DNA of 35,769 bases from Myxococcus xanthus. Its GTDB lineage: Bacteria; Myxococcota; Myxococcia; Myxococcales; Myxococcaceae. Shown one piece after another: positions 17,383 through 31,269 of the stretch. How positions within the stretch are numbered: position 1 is the stretch's first letter; each line of letters begins with the position of its first letter. The stretch is from positions 1 through 35,769 of the forward strand of contig NZ_JABFNS010000098.1 in NCBI RefSeq assembly GCF_013116825.1, in the 5' to 3' direction. A program made the position numbers and the translations under genes. The notes under the pieces were generated by a model that was not told the origin of the DNA, ran no database searches, and saw only the letters and a list, made by a program, of their open reading frames with translations.

Positions 17383-17970
17383 TCAGGTCGCGCCTTCGTC
17401 AATGACTGACTGGATTGTGGCCGCCAGCCAACGCTGGGTGGACGTGTCGAGCCCCGCTGAGAGCCGTTGGATGGGCAGCAGCCGCCCGCTGACGAGCAGG
17501 CCATTCCAGAGGATGTTGAGCCGGGCCGCGCGCCCCTCGCCATCCGGAGCGCCCAGCCAGCGGGCCAGGGGGGCGATGACCTGCTTCTGGAGCAGTTCGA
17601 CGCTGATTGCGTGGGCTTCGGGGTCGGACGCCGACAGGATGAGCATCGCCAACGGACCCGAGGCGTCGTGTGCGCCGAGGAAGAGGGACACCACCGTCTC
17701 TCCAAACTGGCGCCTGTCTATCTGGAGCAACGGGCCGATATCGAGCACCTGCGCCAGCGTCTCCCGGTACAGCCCCTGCTTGGAGCCGAAGTAGCGGCCC
17801 ACGAGCGAGGAGTTGACTCCGGCCAGCGCCGCGATGTCCCGCACCCCCGTGTTGGCGAAGCCCTGTGTGGAGAAGAGGGCCCGCGCGGCGGTCATCAGCG
17901 AGGTGCGTGTGCGTTCGGAGTCTCTTTGCCGAACGGCTGGCATTGCAGTGGGCGGTCGGGTCAAGGGCAT
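17383..17970 (-). CDS. TetR-family transcriptional regulator
   Basis: A 195-aa regulator with a clear TetR HTH (AARALFSTQGFANTGVRDIA, ALAGVNSSLVGRYFGSKQGLY) and a C-terminal dimer/ligand domain. It is divergent from the Baeyer-Villiger monooxygenase gene, so it probably controls that operon and itself. No ribosome site precedes the ATG at 17970 nor the alternative ATG at 17943. A -10-like TATAAG ends 9 nt before the first ATG, so the mRNA may be leaderless, which supports the start at 17970. The ligand is probably the monooxygenase substrate or a product, by analogy; this is inference. Confidence 0.9.
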   Translation of the reverse strand: MPLTRPPTAMPAVRQRDSERTRTSLMTAARALFSTQGFANTGVRDIAALAGVNSSLVGRYFGSKQGLYRETLAQVLDIGPLLQIDRRQFGETVVSLFLGAHDASGPLAMLILSASDPEAHAISVELLQKQVIAPLARWLGAPDGEGRAARLNILWNGLLVSGRLLPIQRLSAGLDTSTQRWLAATIQSVIDEGAT

Positions 17971-17974
17971 CTGG

Positions 17975-18017
17975 GTTTACTTATAGTTTCGACTGAGTTA
18001 TGTCTATGTAAGTAAAC
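17975..18017. promoter_or_regulatory. inverted repeat / putative operator between TetR and monooxygenase genes
   Basis: GTTTACTTA (17975-17983) and TAAGTAAAC (18009-18017) are perfect inverted 9-bp arms 25 nt apart; homology continues imperfectly inward (TAG/CTA with a 2-nt offset). The left arm overlaps the predicted -10 box of the TetR gene. The arms may be two half-sites for a regulator bound on one face, or two separate operators. Confidence 0.6.
17980..18006 (-). promoter_or_regulatory. predicted promoter of the second tetR gene (leaderless transcript)
   Basis: On the minus strand TAGACA (18001-18006, 5 of 6 consensus) and TATAAG (17980-17985, 5 of 6) are separated by 15 nt, slightly short of the optimum. 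Initiation 6-9 nt after the -10 would place the first base at or within a few nt of the ATG at 17970. The absence of any ribosome site agrees with a leaderless message. Confidence 0.4.
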
Positions 18018-18064
18018 GACTGTGTACGTCGTGCGTGGCTTCCAACTCGAAAGGATATGTGCGG

Positions 18065-19875
<1,811 letters not shown>

Positions 19876-19879
<4 letters not shown>

Positions 19880-21537
19880 CTGCCTCCTGGTTCCGACGCG
19901 TCTCCAATTCCCTGGCCGCCGGTCTGTTGTTGATGGGGGGCCCTGTCCTGGCGACTTCTCCCAGGTCCTACCGTCAGGAGACGGTGGTGGCTGGCTCCCA
20001 CTTCCAGGGCGTCCACGGGCTCGCCGTGGATGGAAAGGGAAACCTGCTGGCCAGCAACCTGCTGGGCCAGTCGGTCCACGCCGTCAACCTGCGCACGGGC
20101 GCGGTGAGCACGCTCGTGGGGCCTCCGCTGGGCGGCGCGGATGACGTCGCGCTGGGGCCTGACGGCTCCATCTACTGGACGGGTTACTTCTCCGGCCAGT
20201 TGATGCGGCGCACTCCGGATGGGAAGACGCGCGTCATCGCCAGGAACCTGCCGGGCCTCAACTCGCTGGCCTTCCGCGGCGATGGCCGGCTCTACGTGAC
20301 GCAGCTCGGGCGGGGTGATGCGCTGTGGGAGGTGGACCCGGCCGGGCGCAAGCCGCCCCGGAAGGTCATCGACGCGCCCGGGTATCTCAATGGCTTCGAG
20401 TTCGGCCCCGATGACCGGCTGTATGGCCCGCTCATCCTCAAGGGGCAGATTGCCCGCGTGGACGTGGACACGGGCCTCATCGAGAAGGTGGCGGAGGGCT
20501 TTACGGTGCCCGTCGCCGTCAACTTCGACGCTCGCCGGGAGAACCTCTACGTCGTCGACGCGGCGACGGGCGAACTGGTGCGGGTCCGTCTGCCGTCGGG
20601 TGCCAAGGAGGTCGTCGCGAAGCTGCCCACCGGGCTCGACAATCTGGCCGTGGGCCCGGATGACCAGGTGTACGTGTCCAACATGGTCGACAACGACATC
20701 CGCGTGGTGAATCCCGCCGATGGCTCCGTTCGCCTCCTGGTCGACTCTCGCTTGTCCGTGCCCTCCGGTATCGCCGTCGTGCCAGATGACCCCGAGGAGA
20801 CGCTGTACGTGGCGGATGTGTACGCCCTGCGCCGGGTGGGTGGGCGTGAGGGCCTGGTGACCCAGACGACGCGGGTCCTCTCGTCGCAGTTGAACTTCCC
20901 CATGAACGTGAGCGTGACTGCCCGGCATGTCGTGCTGAGCACGGCCTATCTGGGCAGCCACAGCACCCTCCAGGTGTTGGACCGCGGCACGGGGGCGCTG
21001 CTGCGGACCCTTCCCAGTCCGAATGGCGCGCAGGGTGTGGTGGAACTGGAGGACGGCACGCTCATCATCGCGGAGGCCGCCACGGGCCGGCTCGTTCGTG
21101 TGGGGACCTCCGAGCCCGCCGTTACCACGGTGCTGTCGGAAGGGCTGGGTGGGCCCGTGGGGCTCGCGGCCGACACGAAGGCGAAGGAGCCTGGGGTGTA
21201 CGTGACGGAGGTGCGTTCGGGGAAGGTGACGCGCGTGCGCCTGTCGGATGGGGCGCGGCGCACGGTGGCCGCGGGCCTCGAGGCGCCCGAAGGCATCGCG
21301 CTGCATCCCGATGGTGGGCTGATTGTCGCGGAGGTGGGCCGCAAGCGGCTGGTGCGCATCGACGCGGCCACGGGCCGGGTGACGGTGCTCGCCAGGGGCC
21401 TGCGCATCGGTCTGCCTGAGAGCGAGGGGCTGCCTCCGGGCTACATCCCCACGGGCGTGGCGGTGGGCGCGTCGGGCACCCTCTACGTGACGTCCGACAT
21501 CGAAAGCGCGCTCTACCGCTTCGTCCCCGTGCCTTGA
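19876..21537 (+). CDS. exported SMP-30/NHL-like beta-propeller, possible lactonase
   Basis: A 553-aa protein with a signal peptide ([17 protein letters not shown]) and repeated beta-propeller units such as [55 protein letters not shown] and [14 protein letters not shown]. This spacing is that of the SMP-30/gluconolactonase/LRE-like and NHL group. About 11-12 units suggest two propellers. Family members include lactonases and binding proteins; I cannot point to a proven metal site. It starts in an ATGA overlap with the monooxygenase, so they are coupled. A BVMO makes esters/lactones and a lactonase would open them, but the enzymes are predicted in different compartments, so a shared pathway is only a hypothesis. 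Confidence 0.78.
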
Positions 21538-21554
21538 GCCCGCACGGCCACCCG

Positions 21555-21884
21555 TCACACGGGGACTTCGAGGTTCATTGACAGACCCGCTTCGAACTCG
21601 GGCGCTTGTCGGAGCCGCTCCAGGACGATGCGGGTGCAGTGGAGCGTGACGAGGGGAATCGTCCCCGGTTCGCTGATCCACCGGACCGCGTCCATCAAAT
21701 GGTGGGCTTTCAGGAACGCGAGCACGGCGTCCCAGAAGCGGCGCCCCTCGTCGAGCGCGGCCTGGTAGGCGGGCCGGCGGTCCGGGGCCGACGCCGGGAT
21801 GGCATTGGCTCCACGCTTCTTGCGCGGCGGGGGCCGGTAAGGCGTGGCGCTCTGCCGGGGCATGACGATGGCTTCAATCCACAT
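21555..21884 (-). CDS. small protein of unknown function
   Basis: A 109-aa protein I do not recognise. It starts with a short basic/Pro-rich segment (YRPPPRKKRGANAIP) and continues with predicted helices (YQAALDEGRRFWDAVLAFLK, IVLERLRQAPEF). It has no signal peptide, membrane helix or zinc motif. The ATG at 21884 has GGAGGG about 7 nt upstream, a strong ribosome site, and this favours it over the longer open frame reaching 22040. It converges with the propeller gene and is divergent from the permease gene. A GATAAT element about 45 nt upstream of the start may be its -10 box. Confidence 0.6.
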   Translation of the reverse strand: MWIEAIVMPRQSATPYRPPPRKKRGANAIPASAPDRRPAYQAALDEGRRFWDAVLAFLKAHHLMDAVRWISEPGTIPLVTLHCTRIVLERLRQAPEFEAGLSMNLEVPV

Positions 21885-22188
21885 CGCGTCACCCTCCACA
21901 CTCCCGGTCCTCGGGTGGGTCTGGGGATTATCGGACACGGCGCGTGCAGGTTGCGCCCCCTTCGGCTCGCACTCAAGGGTGGGGCACGCTCGCCCCCATG
22001 GCATGCGTTGCCTGCTTCCGGCCTCAAGGCTCGCTCGCACCTCAGGCGTGACAGTGGGCGCACGTCCGCTCGCCTGCTGGGTGCGCGCTGCGCCAACTGC
22101 CTGAAGTTGCAGGAGCGCATGTCAGGTGACGCGGTGGTGTGCTCCGGGCCGCCTACCGTCCGTGCAACCACATCCTACCTTGTGAGGC
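21885..22188. other. divergent intergenic region upstream of the AI-2E permease
   Basis: About 300 nt between the 109-aa gene and the permease gene. Short frames run through it but none has a ribosome site or family similarity. Apart from a possible GATAAT -10 box for the minus-strand gene near 21930, I see no structured element. Confidence 0.4.
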
Positions 22189-23382
22189 ATGAAGGCATCT
22201 CGTCGGCAGCTCCCAGTCTATGTGCCGCCGCGGACGGTCTGGATTGTCGGATTGCAGGTCCTGCTGCTCATCCTGTGCTGGGCCGCGCTCCGCGCGCTGT
22301 ACCCCGTGCTCACGCTGCTGGCCGTCGTGCTGCTGCTCTCCATCGCGCTGAGCCCGCTGGTGCGCCGGCTGACGCGGTGGGGGCTTCCACGCGGCGCGGG
22401 TGTGGCCATCGTGGCGCTGGCGCTGCTGGGGATGATGGGCGTCCTGGTGGGCTCGCTGGTGCCCATGCTCATCCACCAGCTCCAGGCCCTGGTCCAGTCG
22501 ATGCCCGCCATGCTCGAACGGCTCGCGCAGTCCCGCTGGGTGGAGGAGCTGAGCACGCGTTATGGCGTGCAGGTGCAGGTGGAGGACCTCATCCGCTTCG
22601 AGCCGACGGACGTCGCGGGCCGCCTCATCAATGTCCTGTCGTCGACGCTGGGCCTGGTGGCGGGCGGCATCACCGTGGTGGTCCTCACGGTGTTCAGCCT
22701 GCTGTTCGGTGAAGACCTCTACGAGAGCACCATCCAGTGGGTGTCGCCGCGCCGCCAGCCTCGCGTGCGATTGCTCATGTCCCGGATGCGCAAGGCCGTG
22801 GCCAACTACCTGGCGGGGACCCTGCTGGTGATGACCATTGGCGGAACGGTCGCCGCCACCATGGCGCTCATCCAGGGCGTGCCGTACTTCCTGCCGCTGG
22901 GATTGATGGTGATGATGATGGGCGTCATTCCCTATCTGGGCAGCATCATCAGCGCGGTGCTGGTGGGCGTCATCACCCTGGCCGCGGTGGGCCTCAAGGA
23001 TGCGCTCATCGCGGTGGCCGTGTTCATTGTGTACCAGCAGATTGAGTCCAACGTGCTGGGCCCCATGATTCAGCGGCGGGCCATCAAGATGAACCCGCTG
23101 CTCATCTCCATCGTGGTGCTCTGCGGCGGCGCGCTGGCGGGGCTGCCCGGCGTCGTCCTGGCGGTGCCGCTGGCCGCGGCGGCGCAGGTGCTGGTGCATG
23201 AGGTGCTGGGGCTTCGCCAGGAAGCGTGGCAGCGCAGCCATCGAATGGAGGCTTCGAAGCGGGAGCCCGGCCGAGGCGCGGTGGAGGAAGGGTTGCTCTT
23301 CGCGGGCCCCATGGCGGGGCCACGTCCGTCGGCGCCGCCGAGCCGTGAGCCACCGCCGCCGGACACTCCATCGGCGCACTGA
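22189..23382 (+). CDS. AI-2E family (TqsA/UPF0118) membrane transporter
   Basis: A 397-aa polytopic membrane protein of the AI-2 exporter superfamily (PF01594). Hydrophobic helices include WIVGLQVLLLILCWAALRAL, VLTLLAVVLLLSIAL, VAIVALALLGMMGVLVGSLV and several in the C-terminal half (LIAVAVFIVYQQIESNVLGP is the signature segment, followed by MIQRRA). Eight membrane segments and an extracytoplasmic middle loop are typical. Characterised members export AI-2 or act as Na+(Li+)/H+ antiporters, so the substrate cannot be assigned. The C-terminus carries a Pro-rich tail (APPSREPPPPDTP). A strong hairpin terminator follows directly. Confidence 0.93.
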   Translation: MKASRRQLPVYVPPRTVWIVGLQVLLLILCWAALRALYPVLTLLAVVLLLSIALSPLVRRLTRWGLPRGAGVAIVALALLGMMGVLVGSLVPMLIHQLQALVQSMPAMLERLAQSRWVEELSTRYGVQVQVEDLIRFEPTDVAGRLINVLSSTLGLVAGGITVVVLTVFSLLFGEDLYESTIQWVSPRRQPRVRLLMSRMRKAVANYLAGTLLVMTIGGTVAATMALIQGVPYFLPLGLMVMMMGVIPYLGSIISAVLVGVITLAAVGLKDALIAVAVFIVYQQIESNVLGPMIQRRAIKMNPLLISIVVLCGGALAGLPGVVLAVPLAAAAQVLVHEVLGLRQEAWQRSHRMEASKREPGRGAVEEGLLFAGPMAGPRPSAPPSREPPPPDTPSAH

Positions 23383-23393
23383 GCGCGAAAGCA

Positions 23394-23427
23394 GAAGGGC
23401 CTCCGGACGTCGACCCGGAGGCCCTTC
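23394..23427. terminator. bidirectional terminator between convergent genes
   Basis: A perfect 13-bp stem (GAAGGGCCTCCGG at 23394-23406, CCGGAGGCCCTTC at 23415-23427) with an 8-nt loop. It starts 12 nt past the permease stop and lies 42 nt before the protease stop on the other strand. A short T-containing stretch (GCGTTCATT) follows on the plus side. It probably serves both genes. Confidence 0.8.
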
Positions 23428-23468
23428 GCGTTCATTCCGCCGTCACGCCGGGTGACGGGGGGCGTTCA

Positions 23469-27023
<3,555 letters not shown>

Positions 27024-27279
27024 GCGTTTCTCCTCTGCGGACCCGCGGAGGCACATGCCCTCGCGGTGGCTCCTGCACGGAGCACGTCAACGCCCATACC
27101 GGGTGTGAAATTAAATCTGAATACGTGGGATTCCGTTCCCTATTCCCGAAGAAAGTTTTGCAAGAATAACAGGACTTAGAAGTGTTCACTGGTGGTGTGC
27201 CTGGCATTCGACCTGCCGCGCACGAACCGGGCTGTCATCCCGCGGGATTGAAGTTTTTCCATGTGGGCGCGAATCGCCT

Positions 27280-28782
27280 TCAGTCTGGCCAGATGCGCAC
27301 CCAGTCATCCTGGATGAGCTTGCCGCTGGCGCGGTCGGTGCTCCCGCTGGCCACAAAGCGCCGGGGCGCGGTCAGCGCGAGCACGCCGGCCTCCACCCAG
27401 AAGAAGAGCAACGCGGCGGCGGCGACGGCGGGCAGCCAGGTGGACCCCCGCTGAGCGGAGGCGCGAGTGACGAGCACCACGAGCGGCAGCAACAGCAACG
27501 GGATGAGCGCGGGAAAGACGGCGAGCAGGCCACGCGTGTAGCCGAAGAAGGCGACGGTGATGAGGGCCCGGTGCAGCAGCACGGCGGTGAAGAGCGCGAA
27601 GCCGCGCCACGCGGGCCGCAAGGACAGCGCGGCGCCCGTGAGCAGCAGCAGGGTGAGCGGCCACTTCAGCCACGCGCGCTCCGGCACGAAGACGTCCACG
27701 GGGGCCCGGGCGCCGTGCAGTCCCGCGGGCAGGTTGGAGGCCCCCAGACCCAGCCGGAAGCCGTCCAGCCAGCGGTCCAGCTTGGCCAGCCACAGACGCG
27801 CCGCGTCCGCCGGGTAATCCCGCATCCACGCGAGCCCCTCCGCGTATCCGTGCAGCAGCAGGTGGCGCTGGGCGGGGTTGGCCACGTCCAGGAAGCCCTC
27901 CTGGCCCATCTGGTTGACGCTGTCGGGCGTGAAGCCCCCGGTGGCCGCGGCGTGGTTCGCCATGGCGAAGTTGATGGGGCCGTACACGGTGACGGGGGCC
28001 AGCACGGGCAGCGGCTCCAGGTGCGGCGTCCGGGCGTTGAGCTCGCGCAGCACGCGCGCGTTGTGGATGGCCCAGGGGGCCAGCACGACGGCGGTGACGA
28101 GCAGGGCCGCGCCCCAACGCAGGGCCAGGGTCCGCGGGGGCGTGGCGCCTCGGTAGAGCCAGGCCCAGGCGAGGAGGAAGGGCCAGAGGTACAGGTGTTC
28201 GGCGCGGGTGAGCGAGCCCAGGCCCATGACCGCGCCCAGCAGCACGGCGCCCGTCCAGGTGGGGCCCGCGCGGTGCTGGAGCATCAGCGCGCAGGTGGCC
28301 GAGAGGAAGAGGACGTAGAGCACTTCGTTGCTGTACGTGGTGGACAGCACCAGCCAGCCGAAGCTGCTCGCGAAGAGGGCGGCGCCCAGCAGGCTCCAGC
28401 CGGTGCCCAGCACCTTGCGCCACCACCACCCCGTGAAGGCGACCGTGCCCGCGTTCAGCAGCGCCAGCGCGAGCTTGTACGGGTAGGCGCTGCCCTGCGG
28501 CGGGCCCAGCACGCGGTAGAGCAGCCCCAGGAGCCAGGGGAACAGGGGCGGGTGGTAGGGCAGGGTGGCGGGCCCGGTGTGCCCCCGCGCGAGGTCGGCG
28601 GCGTAGGCGTGGAAGAAGCGCGCGTCGCCGTAGAAGAAGATGGAGAAGGGCCAGGTCCGGTCAGGCGACGCCTGCAGGTAGAGCCAGCGCAGCAGCAGGC
28701 TGAGGCTGAAGGAAGCGGCGGCGCCCAGGGCCACCGGGTGCCGCCGACACAGCTCGCTCACAGCGGTGAAGCGCCTGCGCAT
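27280..28782 (-). CDS. GT-C fold (family 39/ArnT-like) membrane glycosyltransferase
   Basis: A 500-aa integral membrane protein with about ten hydrophobic helices. The first periplasmic loop holds the acidic FYGDARFFHAYAADLARGH segment followed by PYHPPLFPWLLGLLYR, the arrangement of polyisoprenyl-phosphate-dependent GT-C transferases (PMT/ArnT-like), where an Asp in this loop is catalytic. TRAEHLYLWPFLLAWAWL follows in a later helix. It likely moves a sugar from a lipid carrier to protein, lipid or glycan on the periplasmic side; donor and acceptor are unknown. The ferritin-like gene lies 63 nt upstream on the same strand, so co-transcription is possible though functionally unexplained. The 256 nt downstream to the protease gene are gene-free and AT-richer, probably with the protease promoter. 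Confidence 0.85.
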   Translation of the reverse strand: MRRRFTAVSELCRRHPVALGAAASFSLSLLLRWLYLQASPDRTWPFSIFFYGDARFFHAYAADLARGHTGPATLPYHPPLFPWLLGLLYRVLGPPQGSAYPYKLALALLNAGTVAFTGWWWRKVLGTGWSLLGAALFASSFGWLVLSTTYSNEVLYVLFLSATCALMLQHRAGPTWTGAVLLGAVMGLGSLTRAEHLYLWPFLLAWAWLYRGATPPRTLALRWGAALLVTAVVLAPWAIHNARVLRELNARTPHLEPLPVLAPVTVYGPINFAMANHAAATGGFTPDSVNQMGQEGFLDVANPAQRHLLLHGYAEGLAWMRDYPADAARLWLAKLDRWLDGFRLGLGASNLPAGLHGARAPVDVFVPERAWLKWPLTLLLLTGAALSLRPAWRGFALFTAVLLHRALITVAFFGYTRGLLAVFPALIPLLLLPLVVLVTRASAQRGSTWLPAVAAAALLFFWVEAGVLALTAPRRFVASGSTDRASGKLIQDDWVRIWPD

Positions 28783-28845
28783 GCCACCCCCCGGACGCGT
28801 TGCCCGCCACCTTAGCCAGGCGCGAGCGCGGCGGCCAGGCGGCGC

Positions 28846-29409
28846 TCAGCTCCGCAGGGGCGGCCTGCCCTGGTGCGCCACCAGCAGGTCATGCATGTCG
28901 TTGGCGTGCTCCTCCTCCTTGGAGAGGATGTCCTCCAGCAGCCGGCGCGTCGTCGGGTCATGGTTGGCGAAGTAGCGCACCATCTCCTGGTACGTCTGGA
29001 TGGCGATGCGCTCGGCGATGAGGTTCTCCTTGATCATGTCCACCAGGTTCTGCCCTTCGGCGTACTGGCTGGCGCTGCGGGACAGCAGTCCTTCGGGGTT
29101 GAAGTCCGCCTTGCCACCGAGTTGGTTGATGCGCTCGGCGATGCGGAGCGCGTGTTGCTGTTCCTCGCGGGCGTGCTGTCCAAACTCGTCCTTCACGGAC
29201 TCGCTCTGGATGCCCACCGCGGAGACGTAGTGGTAGGTGTAGCGCAGCACGCAGACGATTTCCGTCGCCAGCGCGTCGTTGAGCAGCTTGATGGTGGCGT
29301 TGACGTCGCCCTCATAGTCTTCGGTGATGGCGCCTTCCTCCAGGTGCTCCCGGGCTCGGCGGCGAATCTCGGTGATATCCGTGAGGAAGGGCTGCTGGAC
29401 TTCGGCCAT
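28846..29409 (-). CDS. ferritin-like di-iron protein (bacterioferritin-related)
   Basis: A 187-aa four-helix-bundle protein. Di-iron ligands in the expected pattern: Glu50 (DALATE), Glu83-x-x-His86 (EEQQH), Glu133 (AERIAIQ) and Glu165-x-x-His168 (EEEH). These mark a ferroxidase-type site as in bacterioferritin and Dps-like relatives. It has no signal peptide. A role in iron storage or oxidative-stress protection is probable. The ATG at 29409 has an AGGGGG ribosome site; an upstream in-frame start at 29496 lacks one and adds unconserved sequence. It is divergent from the FGGY kinase gene. Confidence 0.9.
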   Translation of the reverse strand: MAEVQQPFLTDITEIRRRAREHLEEGAITEDYEGDVNATIKLLNDALATEIVCVLRYTYHYVSAVGIQSESVKDEFGQHAREEQQHALRIAERINQLGGKADFNPEGLLSRSASQYAEGQNLVDMIKENLIAERIAIQTYQEMVRYFANHDPTTRRLLEDILSKEEEHANDMHDLLVAHQGRPPLRS

Positions 29410-29656
29410 GGTCGTCCCCCTGTTCTGGGCCTCGCGCAAAGGTAGGAAGGGCGGGGCGCGGCGAAGCCACCCACGGGAGGAATGGTCCGCCACCACGCCC
29501 CGGGGACGGGCGAGGGCACGGGGACTTCTTCCGGGCTTTCAGAAAAACAACGAACTTCCACGCGTCGGTGGCAGGCTGCACGCGTTCGTTTCCTAGACTC
29601 GGCCGCCGCGGCAGTCGCCCGCCCGGTCTGTCTTGGCGCCCGGCATGGAGGGAAGT

Positions 29657-31252
29657 GTGTCCCACGCAGGTGAGCAGGCCATCCTGGCCATTGACCTCGG
29701 GACGTCCGCCGTCAAGGTGGCGGCCGTCACGCTGAGGGGGCGGATTCTGGGCGGTGATGTGGAGCCGCTGGAGCTGTCCCTGCTCCCGGAAGGGGGCGCC
29801 GAGCAGCAGCCGGAGGCGTGGTGGCGCGCCATCGTCCTGGCGACGCGGCGCCTGCTGGCCTCCGGGGCCGTGCGCGCGGAGGACGTCATCGGCGTCAACT
29901 GCAGCTCGCAGTGGTCCGGCACCGTCGCGGTGGACGCGTCCGGAGCGCCCGTGTGCCCCGCGCTCATCTGGATGGACTCGCGCGGCGCGCCGGACGTGAA
30001 GCGCGCGGTGGGCGGTTTCCTCTCCGTGGAAGGCTACGACGTCCGCCGCCTGATGACGTGGATTCGCCTGTCGGGCGGAGTGCCCAGCCTGTCGGGCAAG
30101 GACCCGGTGGGCCACATCCTCTACCTGCGGCGCGAGCGCCCGGACGTGTACCGCCGGACGTACAAGTTCCTGGAGCCGAAGGACTGGCTCAACCTGAAGC
30201 TGAGTGGCCGCTGCGCCGCCTCGTATGACTCCATCACCCTGCACTGGGTGACGGACAACCGCGCGCTGGGCCGCATCGCCTATGACGACCGGCTGCTGAA
30301 GATGGCGGGGCTCGAGCGGGAGAAGCTCCCGGACCTGGTCCCCGCCTCCACGGTGCTGGGGCCGCTCCAGGCGCAGGCCGCGAGTGAGCTGGGCCTGCGC
30401 GAGGACGTTCAGGTGGTGACGGGCGCGCCGGACATCCTCGCCGCCGCCGTGGGTTCTGGCGCGGTGGGCGACTTCGAGCCCCACCTGTGCGTGGGGACCT
30501 CGTCGTGGCTGTGCTGCCACGTGCCCTACAAGAAGACGGACCTCTTCCACCAGATGGCGTCCGTGCCGTCCGCCCTGCCTGGGCGCTACCTGCTCGCCAA
30601 CGAGCAGGAGTCCGCCGGCATCTGCCTCACGTTCCTCAAGGACAACATCCTGTATGGCCGGGATGCGGGGGCGGGCACGGACGGTGACGCGCCGGACCTC
30701 TACCGGGTGATGGAGGCGCAGGCGGGCAACGTCCCCGCGGGCAGCGACCAGCTCATCTTCCTGCCCTGGCTCAACGGCGAGCGCAGCCCGGTGGACGACA
30801 AGTCACTGCGCGGCGGCTTCTTCAACCAGTCCCTGAAGACGACGCGGGCGCACATGGTCCGGGCGGTGATGGAGGGCGTGGCCTACAATTCGCGCTGGCT
30901 CTTCACCTATGTGGAGCAGTTCGTGGGCCGGCGGTTGGACTCGCTGCGAATCATCGGCGGCGGGGCGCGCTCCGCGCTGTGGTGCCAGATTCACGCGGAC
31001 GTGCTGGGCCGCGCGGTGCAGCAGGTGGATGAGCCGGTGCTCGCCAACGCACGAGGCGCCGCGTTCCAGGCCGCGGTGGCGCTGGGGCGGCTGACGGTGG
31101 AGGAGATTCCCTCGCTCGTGCCGGTCGCCCGCACCTTTCATCCGGAATCGAAGAACGCGGCGCTCTACGACGAGCTGTTTCGCGAGTTCGTCAACATCTA
31201 CAAACACAACAAGGCCATCTTCGCGCGGCTCAATCGCGCGCGAAGCGCCTGA
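29657..31252 (+). CDS. FGGY-family carbohydrate kinase (xylulokinase-like)
   Basis: A 531-aa kinase of the FGGY family. The N-terminal ATPase loop is [16 protein letters not shown], and [16 protein letters not shown]-like elements follow. The C-terminal half shows [34 protein letters not shown] and the adenosine motif [20 protein letters not shown]. The family phosphorylates sugars or polyols such as xylulose, ribulose, glycerol or AI-2 (LsrK); the specificity is not deducible. The GTG at 29657 is preferred because GGAGGG lies 5 nt upstream; an ATG at 29645 (within that ribosome site) or a TTG at 29633 are alternatives. It is in one operon with the lyase gene, 17 nt downstream. Confidence 0.9.
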   Translation: MSHAGEQAILAIDLGTSAVKVAAVTLRGRILGGDVEPLELSLLPEGGAEQQPEAWWRAIVLATRRLLASGAVRAEDVIGVNCSSQWSGTVAVDASGAPVCPALIWMDSRGAPDVKRAVGGFLSVEGYDVRRLMTWIRLSGGVPSLSGKDPVGHILYLRRERPDVYRRTYKFLEPKDWLNLKLSGRCAASYDSITLHWVTDNRALGRIAYDDRLLKMAGLEREKLPDLVPASTVLGPLQAQAASELGLREDVQVVTGAPDILAAAVGSGAVGDFEPHLCVGTSSWLCCHVPYKKTDLFHQMASVPSALPGRYLLANEQESAGICLTFLKDNILYGRDAGAGTDGDAPDLYRVMEAQAGNVPAGSDQLIFLPWLNGERSPVDDKSLRGGFFNQSLKTTRAHMVRAVMEGVAYNSRWLFTYVEQFVGRRLDSLRIIGGGARSALWCQIHADVLGRAVQQVDEPVLANARGAAFQAAVALGRLTVEEIPSLVPVARTFHPESKNAALYDELFREFVNIYKHNKAIFARLNRARSA

Positions 31253-31269
31253 ACCCCCAGGAGTTCGCC

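Noticed and set aside
22189-23382. Naming the permease tqsA/AI-2 exporter and linking it to the LsrG-like gene as a quorum-sensing system
   Set aside because: The AI-2E family has several functions including ion antiport; the genes are 10 kb apart and on different operons.
27202-27216. Sigma54-like GG-N10-GC element (TGGCAT...CTGC) on the plus strand
   Set aside because: No plus-strand gene follows for about 2.4 kb and the flanking genes are on the minus strand; probably chance.
29549-29590. Inverted AACGAAC/GTTCGTT arms between ferritin and kinase genes
   Set aside because: Only 7-bp arms 28 nt apart without other support; could be chance, although it lies in a divergent promoter region.
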